From the NCBI RefSeq assembly GCF_021653975.1, contig NZ_JAJKFK010000012.1, positions 145,777 through 209,776 of the forward strand: a stretch of DNA of 64,000 nucleotides. The letters run 5' to 3'. Numbering within the stretch: position 1 is the stretch's first letter; every line of letters starts with the position of its first letter. Source of the DNA: Amycolatopsis sp. GM8 (GTDB lineage Bacteria; Actinomycetota; Actinomycetes; Mycobacteriales; Pseudonocardiaceae). Below, in pieces: positions 23,603-32,478 of the stretch. The notes below the pieces were generated by a model. It saw nothing but the letters and a program-made list of their open reading frames with translations. It was not told the DNA's origin and made no database searches. The translations under genes were made by a program, and so were the position numbers.

Positions 23603-26437
23603 ATGCACAGACAGTGGTTCCGACGTGCCACGGGCGCGGCGTTCGCCGCGTTGCTCGTGAGCGTGGCCGGCGTGGCAGCCGCGCCGCAGGCCAGCGCCGC
23701 ACCCACCATTCCAACCGGGTTCGTCATCCGCGACCAGCCGTCCGGCCAGGGCCCGTACGATCTGACCGACTTCGGCTATCTGCCCGACGGCAGCATCCTC
23801 ACCACGGCGAAGAGCGGGAAGATCACCTGGATCTCCGCCACCGGCGCGGTCAAGACCATCACGACGCTCCCGGTCAACAGCGACGGCGACCTCGGCCTCG
23901 TCGGCCTCGCGATCGCGCCCGACTACGCGAGTTCGCACAACGTCTACCTCACCAGGGCCATCAGGAACGGCAACGGTTCCTCGACTTTCCGGCTGGCGCG
24001 CTTCACCGTCACCGGCTCCCCCGACCCGACCGGCATCGGCGGCGAACAGGTGCTGCTCGACGCTCCGGTGAGCGCCGGCTCCAACGTGCACGGCATGACC
24101 GGCATCATCGCCGCGGACGACGGCACCGTCTGGGTCTCCATGGGAGACAACTCCAGTTTCGCGCCCGGCGTCACCGACCCGAACGCCCTGCGCACCCAGG
24201 ATCTCAACCTGCCGTACGGCAAGATCATGCACCTCACCTCGAACGGCGCCGGCGTACCCGGCAACCCGTTCTACGACGCGGCGAACCCGAACTCCGTGCG
24301 CAGCAAGGTGTTCGCGAACGGGTTCCGCAGCCCGTTCCGGCTCGCACTCGACCCGAGCAGCGGGCTGCCGGTGGTCGGCGACGTCGGCTGGGACACCTGG
24401 GAAGAGCTGGACGTCGTCCAGCCGGGTCGCAACTACGCCTGGCCCTGCTGGGAAGGCAACCACCAGACCCCGTACGCCGGCGCCTTCCTCGCCCAGTGCG
24501 GCCCGGTGTCGAACACTGCGCCGTTCTGGGAGTACCACCACGGCAGCGGCGTCGACCAAGGCAACAGCATCACCGGCGGCTTCGTCTACACCGGAACCAG
24601 CTACCCCAGCCAGTACCAGGGCACCTACTTCTTCGGCGATTACGCGGCCGGGAAGATCTGGACGGCGCGTTACGACAACACCGGCAAGCTGACCCAGGCG
24701 CCGCAGAGCCCGCCGTGGGCGACGGGAGTCGGCGGTCCCGTCGAGTTCGCCGCCGCGCCCAACGGGGACGTGGTGTTCGCGGACCTGCTGTCCGGCAACA
24801 TCAGGCGGATCAGCTACCAGCAGGGCAACATCGCGCCGATCGCGGGCGCGACCAGCACCACCGACGCCGACACCCGCACGGTCACGTTCGACGGGTCCGA
24901 CTCGGTCGACTACGACGGCGACCCGATCACGTACAGCTGGAATTTCGGTGACGGCACAACGGGAACCGGCAAGACCGTCGCCCACACTTACACGCCCGGC
25001 ACGGACCGGTTCACCGCGACCCTGACCGTGACGGACCCACTCGGCGCGACCGGCAGCACGACCCTCGTCGTGGCGCCGTCCAACCACTCGCCGGAGCTGA
25101 CCCTCAGCACGCCGCCGAGCGATCTCTACGGTGTGGGCGATCCGGTCAGCCTGTCCGCGACGGCGACCGACGCCGAGGACGGCGCACTGCCGGTCACCTG
25201 GACGAGCCGCGAGCTGCACTGCCCGGAGGCGGCGACCTGCCACTCGCATCCCGGCACCGGCGCGACGGGTTCGACCTTCACGGCACCGTTCCCCGACCAT
25301 CCCGACACGCAGTACCTGATCACCGCGACGGTCACCGACAGCGTGGGCGTGCAGGCGAGCAAGACCTACATCGCCTCGCCGCGGCAGCACCGGCTGACGC
25401 TGGTCTCGAACGTGCCCGCGTCGTTGCGGATTCCCTCCGAGAACAACGCGAACACGGCCATGGTGACCGACGGCGTGACGCTCGACGTGATCGCGTCGCC
25501 GACCGCGACCGACGGCGCTTCGAAGTTCGCCGCCTGGGCGGACGGGCCGGCCACGGCGACCCGCACACTCCAGATGCCGTCGTCGGATCTGACGCTGACC
25601 GCGAACTACACCACGGCGATCGACCAGCGGTACAACTCCGACCCCGCGCTGGCGCAGACGCTCGGCGCACCGACCGGGCCCGAGGTCGCCGACGGCGGCG
25701 TGCGGTACCGGGTGTACGAGCACGGCCGGCTGTACTGGTCGCAGCAGACCGGGGTGCACGCGCTCTGGGGCCTGATCCTGGGCAAGTACCTCGAACTCGG
25801 TGGGCACACGAAGTTCGGCGCGCCGACGACCGACGAGTCGACGACGCCGGACGGGATCGGTAAGTACAACCACTTCATCGGCACGCCCGGGACACTCACG
25901 GCGTCGATCTACTTCACGCCGGGCACCGGGGCGCACGCGATCTGGGGCCTGATCCGGGACCGGTGGTCCCAGCTCGACTGGGAGAAGGGCCCGCTGGGCT
26001 ATCCGACCACCGATGAGCTGACCACACCGGACGGAGTGGGGCGCTACAACCACTTCAGCAAGGCGGCCTCGATCTACTGGACCCCGGCGACCGGCGCGCA
26101 CGGCGTCTGGGGCCTGATCCGGCAGACGTGGCAGGCGACCGGGTGGGAGCTGGGACCGATGGGCTATCCGACCACCGATGAGCTGATCACGCCGGACGGA
26201 GTGGGGCGGTACAACCATTTCAGCAAGGACGCGTCGATCTATTTCAGCCCGGCGACGGGTGCGCACGAGATCTACGGTGCGATCCGGGCGCGGTGGGCGA
26301 CGCTCGGCTGGGAGCGGTCGTATCTGGGCTATCCGCGGTCGGGCGAGTTCGACTTCGATGGCGGGCGGCGCAACGACTTCCAGTTCGGGTTCATCCAGTG
26401 GTACCCGAACGGCCGGGTGATCGACGGCCGCTGGTGA
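23603..26437 (+). CDS. Secreted glucose/sorbosone-dehydrogenase-like protein with PKD and LGFP repeats
   Basis: 944 residues. A signal peptide spans about 1-34 (TGAAFAALLVSVAGVAAAPQ, ASA-A). Residues about 38-400 are a PQQ-dependent sugar-dehydrogenase-type beta-propeller ('DGDLGLVGLAIAPDY', 'VFANGFRSPFRLALDPSSG', 'WDTWEELDVVQPGRNYAWPC'). A PKD domain follows ('FDGSDSVDYDGDPITYSWNF'), then Ig-like segments. The last 270 residues hold five LGFP-type repeats. Inferred to be an extracellular, wall-bound aldose-dehydrogenase-like or carbohydrate-binding protein. It shares the C-terminal scheme 'DGGRRNDF...' with the 18.8-kb protein, and the two may act together. Confidence 0.87.
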   Translation: MHRQWFRRATGAAFAALLVSVAGVAAAPQASAAPTIPTGFVIRDQPSGQGPYDLTDFGYLPDGSILTTAKSGKITWISATGAVKTITTLPVNSDGDLGLVGLAIAPDYASSHNVYLTRAIRNGNGSSTFRLARFTVTGSPDPTGIGGEQVLLDAPVSAGSNVHGMTGIIAADDGTVWVSMGDNSSFAPGVTDPNALRTQDLNLPYGKIMHLTSNGAGVPGNPFYDAANPNSVRSKVFANGFRSPFRLALDPSSGLPVVGDVGWDTWEELDVVQPGRNYAWPCWEGNHQTPYAGAFLAQCGPVSNTAPFWEYHHGSGVDQGNSITGGFVYTGTSYPSQYQGTYFFGDYAAGKIWTARYDNTGKLTQAPQSPPWATGVGGPVEFAAAPNGDVVFADLLSGNIRRISYQQGNIAPIAGATSTTDADTRTVTFDGSDSVDYDGDPITYSWNFGDGTTGTGKTVAHTYTPGTDRFTATLTVTDPLGATGSTTLVVAPSNHSPELTLSTPPSDLYGVGDPVSLSATATDAEDGALPVTWTSRELHCPEAATCHSHPGTGATGSTFTAPFPDHPDTQYLITATVTDSVGVQASKTYIASPRQHRLTLVSNVPASLRIPSENNANTAMVTDGVTLDVIASPTATDGASKFAAWADGPATATRTLQMPSSDLTLTANYTTAIDQRYNSDPALAQTLGAPTGPEVADGGVRYRVYEHGRLYWSQQTGVHALWGLILGKYLELGGHTKFGAPTTDESTTPDGIGKYNHFIGTPGTLTASIYFTPGTGAHAIWGLIRDRWSQLDWEKGPLGYPTTDELTTPDGVGRYNHFSKAASIYWTPATGAHGVWGLIRQTWQATGWELGPMGYPTTDELITPDGVGRYNHFSKDASIYFSPATGAHEIYGAIRARWATLGWERSYLGYPRSGEFDFDGGRRNDFQFGFIQWYPNGRVIDGRW

Positions 26438-26438
26438 G

Positions 26439-27248
26439 TCAGAAGTAGAAGCCGAACGGGAGGTCGTCCTCCGGGCCGTGGTCACCACGCCGGAGGGCGA
26501 CCTCCCTTGCCAATGCCTGCGCCAGCGCGGCGAGCGCCGTGAGCGAGCGCGAATTGCCCACTCCGGCCGTCTCCGCGAACAACGCCGCATGCGCGTGCTC
26601 CACCAGCGGGGACGCCGGATTGTCTGTCAGGGCAACGACTTGCACGCCGTGCTCGCGGGCGTACTCGGCGGTGCGGACCGTGTCGGCCGCGTAGCGCCGG
26701 ACGGAGACCGCGACCAGCACACCGGACAGTTCACGGACTTCGTCGGGCAGTGAATCGCCGAGCCGGCGCGCGTGCAGCCGGCGGGACAGCAGGTCCGCGA
26801 TCGGCCGGCTTTCGCGCAACCCGAGGACGTGCACCGTGTCGGCGTTGGCGAGCAAGGCGACGGCGTGCAGCCAGGTCGTGCGATCGAGCCGGGTGAACGT
26901 GCGTGCCAGATTGGTCTGTTCCTGTTCGAGGATCGCGGAAAGCGTGCCGCCCGGCGGTGGGTGACCGTTGTTGTCCGCGCGCCGGGCGACTTGTGCTTGT
27001 TCGGCGAGCCAGCTCCGGCACAGCTCCATGATGGCCGGATACCCTGACAGGCCAAGGGAATTCGCGAACCGCGCGACGGACGACTCGGGGACTTCGGCGA
27101 GCCGGGCGGCGTCGGAGATGCCACGGTGGGCGGTGCCCTCCGGGTCGGCCAGCACCAGATGCGCGATCCGCAGCCGCCCCGCGGCCAGTTTCGGCAATCG
27201 GCTGCGGAGAAGTTCGGTCAGCTCCTGATAACTGCCCGGTGGGGTCAC
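26439..27248 (-). CDS. MurR/RpiR family transcriptional regulator
   Basis: 269 residues from GTG 27248, which overlaps the upstream dehydrogenase stop by four bases (GTGA). The N-terminal HTH_6 domain runs 'RIAHLVLADPEGTAHRGISD' to 'SSVARFANSLGLSGYPAIME'. A C-terminal SIS domain follows ('VHVLGLRESRPIADLLSRRL', 'VQVVALTDNPASPLVEHAHA'). RpiR regulators sense phosphosugars through SIS. The translational coupling suggests it controls the dehydrogenase, or that the pair belongs to a sugar/polyol pathway. Confidence 0.88.
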   Translation of the reverse strand: MTPPGSYQELTELLRSRLPKLAAGRLRIAHLVLADPEGTAHRGISDAARLAEVPESSVARFANSLGLSGYPAIMELCRSWLAEQAQVARRADNNGHPPPGGTLSAILEQEQTNLARTFTRLDRTTWLHAVALLANADTVHVLGLRESRPIADLLSRRLHARRLGDSLPDEVRELSGVLVAVSVRRYAADTVRTAEYAREHGVQVVALTDNPASPLVEHAHAALFAETAGVGNSRSLTALAALAQALAREVALRRGDHGPEDDLPFGFYF

Positions 27249-28288
27249 GGTATCGGCAGCTCCACCACCGTGACGCCGGCCCGTGCCGGTACCGGTTCGT
27301 CCATTTCGGACAGTGCGATGGGTGCTTCGTCGAGCCCGATGCGGCGGCCGATCAGGCGGGCAAGGTCCATTCCGGACCGGGCGACGAACTCCAGCATCGC
27401 CGGGTACTCGTGGGCCTGGAGGCCGTGGCTGCCCAGGATCCGGAGTTCGTCGGCGATGACCCGGTGCATCGGGATCGGTGGTACACCTTGTTCGGGCGGC
27501 ATCAACCCGACCTGCACGTGCCGCCCGCGTTTGCGCAGGCTCGCGACGGACGACGCGCAGGTCACGGGCAGGCCGACGCAGTCGACGGACAGGTGCGCGC
27601 CACCGCCGGTCAGCTCGCGGACCTCCTCGACGGGTTCGGTGCTGTGCACAATAGCCTCGGCACCGAGCCGCTTCGCCACCGTGAGCGCGTCGGGCGAGAG
27701 GTCCACTGCGACGACCCTCGCGCCGGCCGCGACCGCGAGCATGATCGCGGACATGCCCGCGCCGCCGCAGCCGTACACCGCGACCCACTCGCCGGCGCGC
27801 ACCTCGCCCTGCCGCGACACAGCGCGGTACGCGGTGCCGAACCGGCACCCGAGCGCGGCGGCGGTCACCGAGTCGAGGCTGTCGGGAAGCGGCACGAGGT
27901 TCACGTCGGCGTGGTCCAATGCGACGTACTCCGCGAACGAACCCCAGCCGGTGAATCCGGGCTGCGACTGGAAATCACAGATCTGCTGATTGCCGGTCGC
28001 ACATTGCGGGCAGACCCCACAAGCACAGACGAACGGAACCGTCACCCGCTCCCCGACGCGATGCCGCTGAACGAGAGGCCCGACGGCCATTATCCGTCCG
28101 GCGAGCTCATGCCCAGGTACGTGCGGAAGCTTGACGTCGGCGTCATGCCCGCGCCAGGCATGCCAATCACTACGGCACACCCCGGTCGCCTCGACCGCGA
28201 CCACCACCCCATCCGGCGCAGGCACCGGATCCGCAACCTCCACGACCTGCGGAACCACACCGAACTCGGAGAACAAGACAGCACGCAC
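27245..28288 (-). CDS. Zinc-dependent alcohol dehydrogenase family protein
   Basis: 347 residues from GTG 28288 (VRAVLFSEFGVVPQVVEVAD). It is an MDR-fold enzyme with catalytic zinc ligands in 'TGVCRSDWHAWRGH' and 'VPGHELAG'. Structural zinc cysteines are in 'CACGVCPQCATGNQQICD'. The Rossmann motif is 'VYGCGGAGMSAIMLAVAAGA', with 'VAVDLSPDALTVAKRLGAE' ending in the Asp expected for NAD(H) use. TATCGT sits 6 bases before the GTG, so the message may be leaderless. Substrate unknown; the RpiR partner hints at a sugar alcohol. Confidence 0.88.
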   Translation of the reverse strand: MRAVLFSEFGVVPQVVEVADPVPAPDGVVVAVEATGVCRSDWHAWRGHDADVKLPHVPGHELAGRIMAVGPLVQRHRVGERVTVPFVCACGVCPQCATGNQQICDFQSQPGFTGWGSFAEYVALDHADVNLVPLPDSLDSVTAAALGCRFGTAYRAVSRQGEVRAGEWVAVYGCGGAGMSAIMLAVAAGARVVAVDLSPDALTVAKRLGAEAIVHSTEPVEEVRELTGGGAHLSVDCVGLPVTCASSVASLRKRGRHVQVGLMPPEQGVPPIPMHRVIADELRILGSHGLQAHEYPAMLEFVARSGMDLARLIGRRIGLDEAPIALSEMDEPVPARAGVTVVELPIP

Positions 28289-28326
28289 CCAACCACGATA
28301 CGGGTAAAAATGCCGACACAAGTGTG

Positions 28327-28480
28327 AGTTGGGTGGTCATCCCGTCGCCTGAAACAGGCACGATCACTTTTCGTCAGGGCCGCAACCTGCGCTGGGTCCG
28401 GCGGCCGAAAGACCAAAGCTTGCGGCCCTGAGGAAAAGTGATACTCGAAACCGCAGGCGACGGGATGACCACCCAACTCA
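28327..28480 (+). repeat. Structured repeat, module A copy 2
   Basis: Outer arms 28327-28352 and 28455-28480 are identical to copy 1 and perfectly complementary over 26 bp. The inner stem (ATCACTTTTCGTCAGGGCCG side) is also as in copy 1. The apical loop differs completely (28384-28419), so the conservation is in the stems. It lies directly behind the alcohol dehydrogenase start, within the 487-bp gap to the LLM gene that it fills together with module B copy 2. Confidence 0.9.
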
Positions 28481-28628
28481 ACCACCCAAGGTGAGATCCC
28501 TTTGGGCCCGGCCATCCTGGAGCCTGCCCGCCGGCGAGGCAATCTTTTGATCTTTTGCCTTTTGCTTTCGGCAAGTGCCCTGCCGGGCTCGGGGAACCGG
28601 GCGCGGAGCGCCCTCGTCCCAGCGTCGG

Positions 28629-28746
28629 CCCTCCCCCGCCCCGATCGTTGAGTGTTCGCGGATGGGGGAGTTCGTCAAGGCGGGAAAGAGTACCTTGACG
28701 AACTCCCCCATCCGCAAGGGCGGCTTGGGATCGGGGCGGGGGAGGG
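28629..28746 (+). repeat. Structured repeat, module B copy 2
   Basis: Stem arms 28658-28680 and 28693-28715 pair perfectly over 23 bp around the same 12-nt loop CGGGAAAGAGTA as copy 1. The one base that differs from copy 1 in the left arm (GATGGGGGAG for GATGGAGGAG) is matched by a compensating change in the right arm (CTCCCCCATC for CTCCTCCATC). The outer clamp 28629-28646 / 28729-28746 is perfect over 18 bp. Confidence 0.9.
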
Positions 28747-28808
28747 AGTGGGCGGTGTTGGGGGTTGGGTTGTGTTGCCGTGTGCGGTTTTTGTTGCTGT
28801 GTAGGTGC

Positions 28809-29609
28809 TTATCCCCGCAGGGCCTCGATGACTCTGGCGAATTGGTCCAGGTAGCCCGAGTTCACCGTGACGTAGGAGATTCCCAGGTCTGACCGCCAGC
28901 GCTGGAGGGTTTCCGCCGCCTGTTCTGGCGTTCCGGGTAGTACGGTCACCGCGCCGGCGGCGGCCAGGTCGGTCACGCTGGCGCCGATGAACTTCTCCAG
29001 CCATGGTGCCGGTTCATCGCCGACGGCAAGGAGGTTCACGGCCAGCTCGACCTCGTCCACCCGGTCGCCGGCAGCCCGGAAAGTGTCCACCATGGACTGT
29101 GCCTCAGCCTCAGTGGTGCGTGGCATCCACGCCATGGTCGCGATATCGGCCTCGCGCGCGGCGAGGGCCAGCATTTTCGGGCCGCCCGGGGCCAGCAACA
29201 AGGGCGGCCGATCGTCCTGCTTCTTCAGGAACTCAATGGTCTCGACCAAGTGTGAGTACCGATGGTCCCAGGTACCCCCGAGAGCGGCCACCTTGGCGGC
29301 GGCGTCCGGGCGGCCGGTGCCGAGGCCCAGCTCGAAACGTCCCCCCGTGAACTGGTGCAGCGACCGTGACTGCCAGTCCAGCAAACGCCGGTCCCGGAAC
29401 TTGTCGACGGCCACGAAAGTCCCGACATGCAGGGTCTCGGTCACCGCCGCAGCAGCCGACATGATCGTGAACGGGTCGATGTCGACCTGGGGGTCAGGCG
29501 AAACCAGGGTGTCATAACCGGCAGCTTCGGCGCGACGGGCGACGTCGGTCCAGGTGGCGAGGTCGGTGCCGGTGCCGACCACGCCGAACCGGAAAGCTCG
29601 ATCAGTCAT
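28809..29609 (-). CDS. LLM-class F420-dependent oxidoreductase
   Basis: 266 residues, TIM-barrel luciferase-like. 'RFGVVGTGTDLATWTDVARR' opens the domain, then 'EAAGYDTLVSPDP', 'HVGTFVAVDKFRDRRLLDWQ' and 'LHQFTGGRFELGLGTGRPDA', the usual F420-contacting strand. 'LLLAPGGPKMLALAAREADI' is the second conserved block. Such enzymes transfer hydride from F420H2 (or FMNH2) to small molecules; the substrate cannot be predicted. Its 3' end directly abuts the module B copy. Confidence 0.88.
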   Translation of the reverse strand: MTDRAFRFGVVGTGTDLATWTDVARRAEAAGYDTLVSPDPQVDIDPFTIMSAAAAVTETLHVGTFVAVDKFRDRRLLDWQSRSLHQFTGGRFELGLGTGRPDAAAKVAALGGTWDHRYSHLVETIEFLKKQDDRPPLLLAPGGPKMLALAAREADIATMAWMPRTTEAEAQSMVDTFRAAGDRVDEVELAVNLLAVGDEPAPWLEKFIGASVTDLAAAGAVTVLPGTPEQAAETLQRWRSDLGISYVTVNSGYLDQFARVIEALRG

Positions 29610-29677
29610 GCCACCGATCCTGACCCCTCAGCCCCAGTGAAGCATCCACCGGGAAGCGGCACCTCGCAGTACGCGCC

Positions 29678-30364
29678 TCAATGTACGGCGACGCTCAACG
29701 CCTGCGCGATCTCCTTGCCCAGCGCATGCGTCGTCACCGTGGGCGGCGCCCCGATCTTCACCACGAGCGGCCCCCCGAACGGCTGCCGCTCGACGACCTC
29801 GATCCGCTCACCGATCCCGATCTCATGCTCCGACAGGTACCGCAGCATGTTCGGGTCCGTGTCCCAGACTCGCACGATCTGGCCGACCGCCCCCGGCTCC
29901 AGCTCGTCGAGCAGCCGCGTCGCCAACTCCTCGACACTGCCGTCAGCCGCCGGGATCGGGTCGCCATGGGGATCGCGAACCGGGTGGCCGAGCTTCGCCG
30001 AGATACGTTCGATCAGCCGGTCGGACACGGCATGCTCGAGTGCGTCCGCTTCCAGGTGCACCTCGTCCCACGTGTAGCCGAGCTCCTGCACGAGGTACGT
30101 CTCGATCAGCCGGTGCCGCCGCAGCACCCCGCGCGCGAGCACCCGGCCGGCCGGGGTCAGCTCGATACCCCGGTACGGCACATGCTCGACCAAACCCTGC
30201 TGCGAAAGCTTCGTGACCATGCCGGATGCCGACGAAGGGCTGACCTCGAGACGCCCCGCGAGGGTCGTGTTCGTGACCGGCTCACCGCGCTCCACCAGGC
30301 CATAGATCACCCGGATGTAGTCCTCGATAGAGGAAGACGACGAGCGACTGGGGCTGTCCGACAT
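29678..30364 (-). CDS. DtxR/MntR family metal-dependent regulator
   Basis: 228 residues. The winged HTH is 'SSIEDYIRVIYGLVERGEPV' followed by 'TTLAGRLEVSPSSASGMVTK'. The metal-binding/dimerisation domain contains 'GVLRRHRLIETYLVQELGY', 'EVHLEADALEHAVSDRLIER' and 'HPVRDPHGDPIP'. A C-terminal FeoA/SH3-like domain begins near 'GAVGQIVRVWDTDPNMLRYL'. This is the IdeR/MntR layout; metal ligands are the H/E residues in 'HLEADALEH'. It represses metal-homeostasis genes when bound to Fe2+ or Mn2+. No target gene is adjacent. Confidence 0.9.
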   Translation of the reverse strand: MSDSPSRSSSSSIEDYIRVIYGLVERGEPVTNTTLAGRLEVSPSSASGMVTKLSQQGLVEHVPYRGIELTPAGRVLARGVLRRHRLIETYLVQELGYTWDEVHLEADALEHAVSDRLIERISAKLGHPVRDPHGDPIPAADGSVEELATRLLDELEPGAVGQIVRVWDTDPNMLRYLSEHEIGIGERIEVVERQPFGGPLVVKIGAPPTVTTHALGKEIAQALSVAVH

Positions 30365-30406
30365 ATGTCAACTCTACGACGTGTTCCGCCGCCAAGTAAG
30401 GATCGG

Positions 30407-30844
30407 CTAAGTCCAGCGGTACTTGATCCACCCCGAAACGGACACCGCGCCCAGCTGCTTGTAGAACGCCGCCGCCTTCTCGTTGCCCTCTTGCATCTCC
30501 CACTCGACCCTTCCGCTGGTGCGCGCCCGCAGCGCTTCGAGCAGCTCACCGCCGAGCCCGTACCGCCGGTGTTCGGGCCGGATGAACAGGTCGTCGAGCC
30601 AGATCCCCGGCTGCCCCGACCAGGTCGAGAAGTTCCACGAGCAGAACGCGAACCCCGCGACCACGCCGGGCCGCCCGGGCGACTCCGCGATCAGCACCCA
30701 CGCCTTCGGTTCCGGGCCGAACAGGTGTTTCGTCATCTCGGCACGGTCCAGGACCAGGCTGTCGTTCCCCTCGTAGCGCGCGTGCTCCTCGATGAGCGCG
30801 CAGATCTCTTCGGCATCGGCGACTTCGGCGTCACGCACCGGCAT
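30407..30844 (-). CDS. GNAT family N-acetyltransferase
   Basis: 145 residues, a single GNAT domain. It starts 'MPVRDAEVADAEEICALIEE', has the 'GIWLDDLFIRPEHRRYGLGG' strand with the acetyl-CoA P-loop (R-x-x-G-x-G), and ends 'NEKAAAFYKQLGAVSVSGWI'. It resembles the diamine/spermidine acetyltransferase-like branch. Its start overlaps the upstream amidohydrolase stop by 14 bp, so the two are co-translated. Acceptor unknown. Confidence 0.9.
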   Translation of the reverse strand: MPVRDAEVADAEEICALIEEHARYEGNDSLVLDRAEMTKHLFGPEPKAWVLIAESPGRPGVVAGFAFCSWNFSTWSGQPGIWLDDLFIRPEHRRYGLGGELLEALRARTSGRVEWEMQEGNEKAAAFYKQLGAVSVSGWIKYRWT

Positions 30845-32432
30845 CGGTCATCCCCCTCTCGTAGGCCAGCGTGCCACCGACAACCGTCGCCAGCACGCTC
30901 GCGTCCTGCACGTTCGTGGTCGGATCCGCCGACAGCGCCACAAAATCCGCCAGACATCCAACGTCCAACGTTCCCACCTCGTGCTCGCGGAAGGCGGCGT
31001 ACGCCGAGCCGTACGTATACGCGCGTAGGGCCTCCATAGGCGTCAGACGCTCAGCCGCGCCGAGCAGGTAGCCGTTGGACGTACGACGTTGCACCATGTC
31101 GACCAGACCCAGCAGCGGCGCCCCGTTCACCACCGGCCGGTCAGAACTGCCGGGCAGGACACAGCCCGCTTCGACGAATGAGCGCTGCCGGTAGCACCAG
31201 TCCTCCCGGGCCGGCCCGAGCGCGGCGGCCATCCCGTCGCCGATCTCGCTGATGAACCGGCCCTGCGGCACGGGCACCAGCGCCAGCGCCGCGATCCGGG
31301 CGAGTTCCTCCGGCGAAACGACCGCGCAGTGCTCGATCCGGTGCCGGTGATCGGCGCGCGGATGAGCCTTCAGCGCCGCCTCGTACGCGTCCACGATCGT
31401 CGAAATCGCCCGGTCCCCGATCGCGTGCGTCGCGATCTGCCAGCCGGCCGTGTGCGCGCGCAAGATCGTGTCCGCCAGCTCTTCCTCGGGCTGCTGGAAG
31501 TACCCGCGGTTACCGGGCTCGTTCGCGTAGTCCTCGTGCATCGCGGCGGTCCGCCCGATGAGCGAACCGTCCGCGAACAGCTTCATCGGCCCGATCCGCA
31601 GCCACTCGTCGCCCATCCCGGTGCGCAACCCCAGATCCAGCCCGAAACCGGCGCCATCGGGCAGCTCGTGCAGCATCGCCGAGGACACCATCAGCGTGCC
31701 GCGTACCCGCAGCACCCCGCGCTCCCGCGCGAGCTGGTACGCCAGCACCTCCGCCGGCGACTGACCGGCCAGCCCGCCGCCGACCCCGGCCTCCTGCACA
31801 CTCGTGATGCCCTCCGCCAGGTACCGCTCGCCGGCCCGGTCGATCGCCCGGACCAGCGTGTCCAGCGGGGTCGGGTAGATCAGCGGCCGCAGCAGCAACT
31901 GTGCCTGTTCGCGCAGCAATCCCGTCGGCGAACCGTCCTCGTCGAGCACGACGTCCCCGCCCACGGGCACCTTCGCCAGGTCCAGCCGGTCGAGGACGTT
32001 GGAGCTGACCACGACCATGTGCCGCGAGTTGTGCTGGAGCCGCACGAGGTGGTCCGGCGCGACGCGGTCGAGCCCGTGCCGGGTCGGATGCCCGCCGATC
32101 AGGCGGTTCTGGTCGTAGCCGCTGCCGACGATCCAACCGCCGCGCGGCACCTCGGCCGCCCGCCCGGCGATCGCCGCGTACACCTCGTCGACGTGCTTGC
32201 ACTCGCCCAGCGGCACCTCGTCGAGGGTCATCCCGAACATGGCCATGTGGTTGTGCGCGTCATGGAACCCGGGCACGACGAACGCGCCGCCGAGGTCGAC
32301 GCGCTTCGCCGTGGACAGGGATTCCGCGTCCTCGCCGAGCGCGACGATCCGCCCGTGCAGCACGGCCACCGCCGAAGTCCACGACGAGCCGGTGAACACC
32401 CGTGCGTTCTCGTACACCGCGTCTACCCGCAT
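30831..32432 (-). CDS. Amidohydrolase family protein (YtcJ-like)
   Basis: 533 residues. Metal-binding HxH in 'PGFHDAHNHMAMFG', then 'GWQIATHAIGDRAISTIVDA' and 'HRHRIEHCAVVSPEELARIA', and 'CVLPGSSDRPVVNGAPLLGL' with the catalytic Asp. This is the long YtcJ/NfdA subgroup, which hydrolyses N-formylated or related amides. The final 'CLADFVALSADPTTNVQD' beta-sandwich is complete. It is the first gene of an operon with the GNAT gene and is divergent from the enoyl-CoA hydratase with only 46 bp between starts. Confidence 0.87.
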   Translation of the reverse strand: MRVDAVYENARVFTGSSWTSAVAVLHGRIVALGEDAESLSTAKRVDLGGAFVVPGFHDAHNHMAMFGMTLDEVPLGECKHVDEVYAAIAGRAAEVPRGGWIVGSGYDQNRLIGGHPTRHGLDRVAPDHLVRLQHNSRHMVVVSSNVLDRLDLAKVPVGGDVVLDEDGSPTGLLREQAQLLLRPLIYPTPLDTLVRAIDRAGERYLAEGITSVQEAGVGGGLAGQSPAEVLAYQLARERGVLRVRGTLMVSSAMLHELPDGAGFGLDLGLRTGMGDEWLRIGPMKLFADGSLIGRTAAMHEDYANEPGNRGYFQQPEEELADTILRAHTAGWQIATHAIGDRAISTIVDAYEAALKAHPRADHRHRIEHCAVVSPEELARIAALALVPVPQGRFISEIGDGMAAALGPAREDWCYRQRSFVEAGCVLPGSSDRPVVNGAPLLGLVDMVQRRTSNGYLLGAAERLTPMEALRAYTYGSAYAAFREHEVGTLDVGCLADFVALSADPTTNVQDASVLATVVGGTLAYERGMTDAGA

Positions 32433-32443
32433 TTGGCGAGACT

Positions 32444-32457
32444 ATCGATCGATCGAT
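32444..32457. promoter_or_regulatory. Palindrome in divergent promoter region
   Basis: ATCGATCGATCGAT is a 14-bp perfect palindrome in the 46-bp gap between two divergent starts. TAGGCT at 32465-32470 lies 8 bp before ATG 32479 and could be a -10 for a leaderless fatty-acid operon. The TetR protein encoded at the end of that operon is a candidate binder. Confidence 0.45.
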
Positions 32458-32478
32458 CGGGCCGCTAGGCTCGGTCAG

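Noticed and set aside
23534..26590. A 1018-codon open frame antisense to the sugar-dehydrogenase-like gene
   Set aside because: It mirrors the repeats of the real gene and is Arg/Val-rich; the plus-strand protein has signal peptide, propeller and LGFP repeats.
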